DNA of 60,784 nucleotides from Bacteroidales bacterium (GTDB lineage: Bacteria > Bacteroidota > Bacteroidia > Bacteroidales > VadinHA17), in assembly GCA_022865305.1 (NCBI GenBank), contig JALHSP010000090.1, positions 1 to 60,784 on the forward strand. The letters run 5' to 3'. The notes below the pieces were generated by a model. It searched no databases and was not told the DNA's origin. It saw nothing but the letters and a program-made list of their open reading frames with translations. Positions within the stretch are counted from its first letter, which is position 1. Every line of letters begins with the position of its first letter. Shown here one piece after another: positions 56,575 to 60,784 of the stretch. The position numbers and the translations under genes are program-made.

Positions 56575-58113
56575 TTACCCGGCCCAGCCTTCTCGATCGA
56601 GGTTACGGTAGTTGATTGCCTCTGAAATGTGTTCGGCAGTGATATTTTCTGATCCAGCAAGGTCTGCAATTGTCCTTGCTACTTTCAGTATTCTGTCGTA
56701 AGCCCTTGCTGAAAGGCTCCTGATTTCCATTGCTGTTTTCAGGAGTCGTCCTCCTGCCTCATCAAGCTGGCAATATTTCCGTTGCATGGATGATGACATC
56801 TGGGCATTTGAATATACCCCGCTGATTGATTCAAAACGTTTTGCCTGTATTGCTCTTGCCTTTATAACCCTTTCGCGTACCACTGCCGAATTTTCAACTT
56901 TCCCGGAGTCGGATAGTTTTTCATATTTGACCGGAACCACTTCAATATGAATATCTATCCGGTCAAGGAGAGGGCCGGAGATTCTGTTGAGGTATTTTTG
57001 TACCATTCCCGGTGAGCACATGCACTCTTTTTCGGGGTGGTTATGAAATCCGCAGGGGCATGGATTCATACTTGCCACCAGCATGAAACTTGCCGGGTAG
57101 TCAACAGTCGATTTTGCCCGTGATATAGTTATCACCCGGTCCTCCAGCGGCTGTCTCATGACTTCAAGGACGGTTCTTTTAAATTCCGGCAGCTCATCGA
57201 GAAAAAGCACACCATTATGGCCGAGAGATATCTCTCCGGGCTGCGGGAAGGTGCCTCCACCGACGAGCGCCACATCTGATATAGTATGGTGTGGCGATCT
57301 GAACGGCCTTTTCGTCATCAAAGCAGTATGATCATCAATCTTGCCGGCCACCGAATGTATTTTTGTTGTTTCAAGAGCTTCTTCAAGCGTCAACGGGGGT
57401 ATGATAGTAGGTAATCGTTTGGCTAACATTGTCTTACCTGCTCCGGGGGGACCGATCATAATAATATTATGCCCGCCGGCTGCAGCTACCTCAAGGGCAC
57501 GCTTGACATTCTCCTGACCACGTACATCCGAAAAATCGATATCATATTTGTTGGCTTCATTATTAAAAATCTCCATCAGATCTACTTTGACCGGTATAAA
57601 CTTCCTTGTACCGTTAAAGAAATCAACCACATCGCCAAGTTTTTCCATACCATAAACATCCAGTTCGTTCACGACGGCGGCCTCACGTGCATTTTTAACG
57701 GGAACTATTACCCCTTTAAAGCCTTCCTCCCTGGCTCTGAGAGCTATAGGCAGTACTCCTTTGACCGGCTGTAAAGTTCCGTCAAGGGAGAGTTCACCCA
57801 TAATGATGTAACTTTCTATCTCACCCTTAATTACTTTCTCATCTGCAGTCAGAATGCCCATCGCCAGCGGCAGATCGTATGAAGATCCCTCTTTTCGGAT
57901 ATCTGCCGGAGCCATATTTATTACCACCTGTTTCCCGGGCCAATGAAAACCGAGCGTTCGTAAAGCTGATTCAATCCGCTGTTGACTTTCCTTTACAGCG
58001 ACATCAGGAAGCCCGACAAGGAAAAAACGGATACCACGGGAAACGTTAACTTCAATTGTTACTGTAACGGCATCAATACCGGTAACAGCACTGGCAAATG
58101 TCCTTACTAACAT
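56575..58113 (-). CDS. comM: ComM/YifB family Mg-chelatase-like AAA ATPase
   Basis: ComM is a hexameric helicase that promotes branch migration during natural transformation in some bacteria. The 512-residue protein has the N-terminal YifB domain (opening LVRTFASAVTGIDAVTVTIE), the AAA+ core with Walker A GPPGAGKTMLAKRLP (about residues 218-232), and the C-terminal zinc-related segment with cysteines in NPCPCGFHNHPEKECMCSPG. Length is normal and the gene is intact. A candidate -7 element lies 40 bases upstream. About 2.5 kb beyond its start lies a decayed copy of its Walker A region. Confidence 0.95.
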   Translation of the reverse strand: MLVRTFASAVTGIDAVTVTIEVNVSRGIRFFLVGLPDVAVKESQQRIESALRTLGFHWPGKQVVINMAPADIRKEGSSYDLPLAMGILTADEKVIKGEIESYIIMGELSLDGTLQPVKGVLPIALRAREEGFKGVIVPVKNAREAAVVNELDVYGMEKLGDVVDFFNGTRKFIPVKVDLMEIFNNEANKYDIDFSDVRGQENVKRALEVAAAGGHNIIMIGPPGAGKTMLAKRLPTIIPPLTLEEALETTKIHSVAGKIDDHTALMTKRPFRSPHHTISDVALVGGGTFPQPGEISLGHNGVLFLDELPEFKRTVLEVMRQPLEDRVITISRAKSTVDYPASFMLVASMNPCPCGFHNHPEKECMCSPGMVQKYLNRISGPLLDRIDIHIEVVPVKYEKLSDSGKVENSAVVRERVIKARAIQAKRFESISGVYSNAQMSSSMQRKYCQLDEAGGRLLKTAMEIRSLSARAYDRILKVARTIADLAGSENITAEHISEAINYRNLDREGWAG

Positions 58114-58152
58114 AATTTTAAATTAACAGCACGTTCAGGAAACACAGTATCA

Positions 58153-58270
58153 AATATAGGAAGATTAAAGATAAAAGGATAAAGAAAAAAGTTTAAAAGT
58201 TGAAAAAGTTGAAGTGGTTGAAAAGGTTAAAGAAAGTTTAAGAAGTTTAAGAAGTATAAGGGGAGATTGC
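58153..58270 (+). repeat. Cytosine-free tract of AAGTTxAA-like repeats
   Basis: For 118 bases the plus strand contains no C. It is made of variants of AAGTTTAA and AAGTTGAA, most regular at 58190-58257. The opposite strand lacks G. It lies between the comM promoter and the gene remnants. Confidence 0.75.
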
Positions 58271-58324
58271 GTGAGGGGGAGATGGGGAGTTTATGTTATC
58301 GGTTTCCGTACAGTCCGGGAATTC

Positions 58325-58524
58325 TTACAACGTTCCCTGTTCTTCGAGCCATTTTCTTACTCTTTCATGCTCTGCCTGGTATTTTGCTTCCATGTTTTGA
58401 AGGATCTTTTGAAATCGCTCTTCGTTACGGATACTGGCAAGCATAGGATCATGTTTAGCAAGACTTATCCACCATAATGGATAAAAATTCATTTTATTAA
58501 ATTCATCGAGATATTGATACCAGA
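58325..58524 (-). pseudogene. Remnant: C-terminal tail of a TPR-type regulatory protein
   Basis: On the minus strand a frame from about 58522 to the TAA at 58325-58327 encodes about 65 residues, including FYPLWWISLAKHDPML, RNEERFQKILQNMEAKY and RKWLEEQGTL. This resembles the C-terminal end of TPR-containing signalling proteins, with the pattern of a short repeat, ERFQ, and a final basic helix. No start codon or upstream domain is present. The frame is joined at its 5' side, near 58522, to the P-loop remnant in another frame, so it is a deletion remnant. Confidence 0.6.
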
Positions 58525-58652
58525 TTTACGGCTTCTAATATTGTCGATTTCCCTATGTTATTTTGTCCACAGATTAGATTATGAGTATCGAAGCGGATAT
58601 GGGATCGTTTAATGGACCTAAAATTTTGAATAAAAATATCTTTTATAATCAT
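58503..58652 (-). pseudogene. Remnant: N-terminus of an OLD/AAA_15-type ATPase
   Basis: A 49-codon frame starts at an ATG (58650-58652) and reads MIIKDIFIQNFRSIK, then NLICGQNNIGKSTILEAVN with an intact Walker A (GQNNIGKST), then a stop at 58503-58505. This is the start of an OLD-family or SMC-like ATPase, which normally continues for several hundred residues. After VNL the sequence switches into the tail of an unrelated protein. The truncation leaves no ATPase function. Confidence 0.75.
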
Positions 58653-58763
58653 CTGGTAAATTATTTTATCACTAAGGTATTAATATTCAACAAGTATGTT
58701 ATCAAAAAAACCGGAGAGTTTTATTATTTCCGAAGTACAGGGAAGTTTGGGGTGTTTAGGTAT

Positions 58764-58799
58764 AAAAATCCCCCAAGGATTACTTGGGGGACGATTTTT
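58764..58799. terminator. Terminator downstream of the DUF2130 gene
   Basis: TCCCCCAAG (58769-58777) pairs with CTTGGGGGA (58783-58791) around a 5-base loop. Runs of A and T on the two sides allow it to act in both directions. It lies 13 bases past the DUF2130 stop. Confidence 0.85.
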
Positions 58800-58811
58800 A
58801 GGCTTAGTTTA

Positions 58812-59978
58812 TTATTCCTTGACATCTCCTGAATCAAGTTCTAAAGTTTGAACCTTCTGTAAAGTTGCACCCAAACCTGTAAGATCGCCATAAACACCTG
58901 CCATGTTATGGACAATCCGATAAAGTTGTTTCTCTCGCTTCGCCCATATCTTTTCCATTGCAGTCCTTTCTTTTTCAATATCCGCTTTCAATTCTTTTAG
59001 TGCTTCACCTGTTGCTTCAATTCTTGTTCGGAATTCAGTTCCTGTAATATAATTGTAGATTAAATCCATAATGCTTGAACGACCAGCAATGGCTGATTTT
59101 GTCTGATGAAGTTCCTGAAATTTTGTCCGTATTGCTGTAGCAAGACCAATGATTGAATAAAAGTCTGAAATCCAAACTCCATCCTGAAAACCGAAACGTT
59201 TTATTGTTTTTGGCAATGCTTTGGTTACAATTATCCCTACGGTTTCACCACCGGTTTGCCTTTGGTCATCCTTGAGTTTTGCAATCCATCCGTCACTCCA
59301 GTTCTCGGCATTCTTTGCTTCCCAGATAATTGTTCCGCAATGTTTGTGGTTTTCTGTTTTAACACGATGAATAATATCAGCACCTCTTTTGCCTTTTGGG
59401 ATAGGATCAAACTCATCTATTGGAAAACAACTTCTTAAAATATTCTCCAACTCTTGCTCAAATGCTTCGCCCTGTTCTTCCATTGAACCCTGCTTGGCTT
59501 TTTTCTGGAGTTCTTCTGCCAATTTCTCCAACCTGGTGATTTTTTGGTCTTTCTCTGAAAGTTTTCCTTTCAATTCGGTTTCAACTTCTTCCCGAATAGT
59601 AGTTTGAAGTTCTTCGGTTTTCTTATTGATGAAACGTTGCTGATCAAGTTCAATCTTTTTTTCTTTATCGGCAATTTCTCTTTCTCGTTTCAAAAATTTA
59701 AGTTCTTTTTCAGTAAAATCTTCTGACTTGGTTTCAAATTCTTTTACCTGGTTCTTAAGGTTTTCTACTTCCGCTTGAACTTCTTTCTTTGCTTTTAATG
59801 CTGCTTGACTTGCTGCTTCCTTTTTAGCATTTTCCATTTGCCGTAAATGTTCTTTTTCAAGGTCATCCAACATTTTTTGGTGGTCAGACTTTACTTGTTC
59901 TTCGATCTCGTGCTTCATGGCTTCCGATAATGGAAACTTTTTGTTGCAATGAGGGCATGTAATAAGTTGCTCTTTCAT
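58812..59978 (-). CDS. DUF2130 protein with coiled coil and nuclease-like core
   Basis: The 388-residue protein begins with a CPHC pair (residues 8-11), then a long charged coiled coil (about 20-165, rich in K and E heptads). A conserved DUF2130 core (about 165-310) contains GEAFEQELENIL, PKGKRGADIIH and IIWEAKNAENW. The E, then D, then E-x-K pattern fits the PD-(D/E)XK nuclease fold, so it may cut nucleic acid; activity is not shown. A second helical region ends the protein. It belongs to a family often found in accessory regions, and here lies beside a recombinase. A -7 candidate, TACCTTTG on the minus strand, sits at 60013-60020. Confidence 0.85.
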   Translation of the reverse strand: MKEQLITCPHCNKKFPLSEAMKHEIEEQVKSDHQKMLDDLEKEHLRQMENAKKEAASQAALKAKKEVQAEVENLKNQVKEFETKSEDFTEKELKFLKREREIADKEKKIELDQQRFINKKTEELQTTIREEVETELKGKLSEKDQKITRLEKLAEELQKKAKQGSMEEQGEAFEQELENILRSCFPIDEFDPIPKGKRGADIIHRVKTENHKHCGTIIWEAKNAENWSDGWIAKLKDDQRQTGGETVGIIVTKALPKTIKRFGFQDGVWISDFYSIIGLATAIRTKFQELHQTKSAIAGRSSIMDLIYNYITGTEFRTRIEATGEALKELKADIEKERTAMEKIWAKREKQLYRIVHNMAGVYGDLTGLGATLQKVQTLELDSGDVKE

Positions 59979-60071
59979 ATTGATAAAGTTTTGTGATAGT
60001 CAATTAGTAATCCAAAGGTAGCCATATATTGTTCCTTTGCTGAAATAGACTTGATACTAAATCCTGAAACT

Positions 60072-60605
60072 TTAAAAACTCAACACATCATAGGTATCAA
60101 GCAGTTCTTTCTGGCTGATTCCCAAGTAACGTCTTGTTATTGCAGGATTGCTGTGATTGAATAACTGACTTAGTTTTACAATTGCTAATTCTGCATTTTC
60201 GGCACTTCGGTTGAAAATTTCCCTACCAAAAGACTTCCGAAGACTATGCGAACTGAAATTCTTTATTTTCAGATTGTACTTGGTTCTCAGGTCTTTTAGA
60301 ATCACATTTACTCGCTGGATCGAGTAAACACTGCCTTTCTGGCTCGTGAAGATATATTCATCAAGTGTTCGAGGGTTCATTTTTCCATGGCAATCTGAGA
60401 TATGTCGCTTCAGTTGAGCATTTATCTTTATTTCTCTGTTCTTTTTGGTTTTTCTTTCCGTCAACTCAAATTCATCCTTGTCATACACCTGCTCCCATTT
60501 CAATGAAAGAATGTCAGAAATCCGCAATCCCCAAAACGAACCAAATGAAATTAGTAATGACATTTTATAATTTTTGTCATTGTAGAGATTTCTTACCAAG
60601 TTCAT
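60072..60605 (-). CDS. Short tyrosine recombinase, 5' end possibly truncated
   Basis: The 177-residue product is the catalytic domain of a tyrosine (phage-type) recombinase, which integrates or excises mobile DNA. Catalytic residues are visible: Arg28 in GLRISD, Lys52/54 in ERKTKKNR, His120 and Arg123 in SHSLRKSF, His151 in FNHSNPAITRR, and the nucleophile Tyr160 in RRYLGI. The N-terminal arm-binding and core-binding domains are absent. The frame continues upstream of the ATG as TTADYLEWNQA for about 14 codons, then meets a stop and the comM-like fragment. Some short recombinases of this type exist in Bacteroidota, so it may be complete at its 3' end but damaged at 5'. Confidence 0.85.
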   Translation of the reverse strand: MNLVRNLYNDKNYKMSLLISFGSFWGLRISDILSLKWEQVYDKDEFELTERKTKKNREIKINAQLKRHISDCHGKMNPRTLDEYIFTSQKGSVYSIQRVNVILKDLRTKYNLKIKNFSSHSLRKSFGREIFNRSAENAELAIVKLSQLFNHSNPAITRRYLGISQKELLDTYDVLSF

Positions 60606-60625
60606 GGCTTGATTCCATTCAAGAT

Positions 60626-60760
60626 AGTCGGCAGTGGTTTGGTTAACATTGTCTCACCTGCTCCGTGAGGACCGATCATAATAATATTTTGTCCTCCGGC
60701 AACAGCTACCTCAAGGGTACGCCTGACATTCTCCTGATCACCGGACATTAGAAAAGAAGT
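60626..60760 (-). pseudogene. Decayed comM fragment containing the Walker A region
   Basis: On the minus strand the fragment reads QENVRRTLEVAVAGG, then NIIMIGPHGAGETML. It matches intact ComM (about residues 197-240) at about 30 of 43 positions by eye. In the nucleotide alignment most positions agree with 57405-57530. The Walker A lysine is changed to glutamate (GAGET versus GAGKT), and the frame lacks a proper start and end, so it cannot be functional. It runs directly into the recombinase reading frame at about 60626. Confidence 0.8.
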
Positions 60761-60784
60761 ATTAAAGTCTATTAGCCCTGGTTA

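Larger units (their letters stand above)
58114..58811. other. Non-coding and degenerate spacer between comM and DUF2130 gene
   Basis: No intact gene is seen. It holds a -7 candidate for comM (TATATTTG on the minus strand, 58152-58159), a 118-base cytosine-free tract (58153-58270), a fused pair of gene remnants (58325-58652) and a terminator hairpin (58764-58799). Base use is AT-rich apart from short G runs. Confidence 0.75.

Noticed and set aside
58214-58477. An 87-codon plus-strand frame in the comM spacer
   Set aside because: It runs antisense to the TPR-tail remnant and has no domain.

Overview
The window looks like part of a Bacteroidota chromosome, probably an environmental member of Bacteroidales or a relative; the assignment is by inference. 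Support comes from several sources. Promoter-like sites match the Bacteroidota form (TTTG, a spacer of about 18-21 bases, then TAnnTTTG). Many short lipoproteins carry an SC or GC lipobox. The gene families are typical of the phylum: a GH97 glycosidase, TlpA-like lipoproteins with a DUF4369-type N-terminus, an L21 with a lysine-rich tail, and a glycogen synthase-phosphorylase fusion. The base composition is AT-rich. Most of the window is dense, ordinary core genome.

Layout. 1-5 kb: rRNA methylase KsgA, a large ABCG-like transporter with a TerB-like N-terminus, and a lipoprotein. 5-14 kb: an aminotransferase and an arginine/carbamoyl-phosphate block (carA, argH, argG, argR, carB) with a likely pair of ARG boxes between argR and carB. 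14-24 kb: acetyltransferase, glycosyltransferase, RecQ, TatC, LptB, tRNA-Leu(UAG), trigger factor, ClpP and ClpX, closed by a strong terminator. 24-31 kb: folA-thyA-GH97 on the minus strand, a bifunctional nuclease-type protein, rplU-rpmA and serS. 31-39 kb: a DMT transporter, S41 peptidase, RuvC, ComF, HIT protein, GreA, a Rieske-like lipoprotein, AhcY and RibF. 39-50.6 kb: a glycogen cluster with a GH13 branching enzyme, a GT3-GT35 synthase-phosphorylase fusion, a GH57 enzyme, a GT4 enzyme and a debranching enzyme. 50.6-58 kb: two tandem TlpA-like lipoproteins, an LpxH-like phosphoesterase, a protein with two SiaB-like kinase domains, an acyltransferase and ComM.

58.1-60.8 kb is the accessory part. 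It holds a cytosine-free tract and a fused pair of gene remnants (the P-loop start of an OLD-like ATPase joined to the tail of a different protein). These are followed by a DUF2130 protein with a nuclease-like core and a short tyrosine recombinase. The recombinase is fused at its 5' end to a decayed copy of the comM Walker A region. Intact comM lies on the other side, so the module sits between a full and a broken comM segment. This is the strongest candidate for recent rearrangement.

The most notable signals are this comM-flanked module, the synthase-phosphorylase fusion with a GH57 partner that has an AT-hook-like basic tail, the tandem SiaB-like protein, the Rieske-like protein with a C-x-H / C-x-x-C site, and the ARG box covering the argR -7 element. 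I did not find a clearly new multi-gene system.
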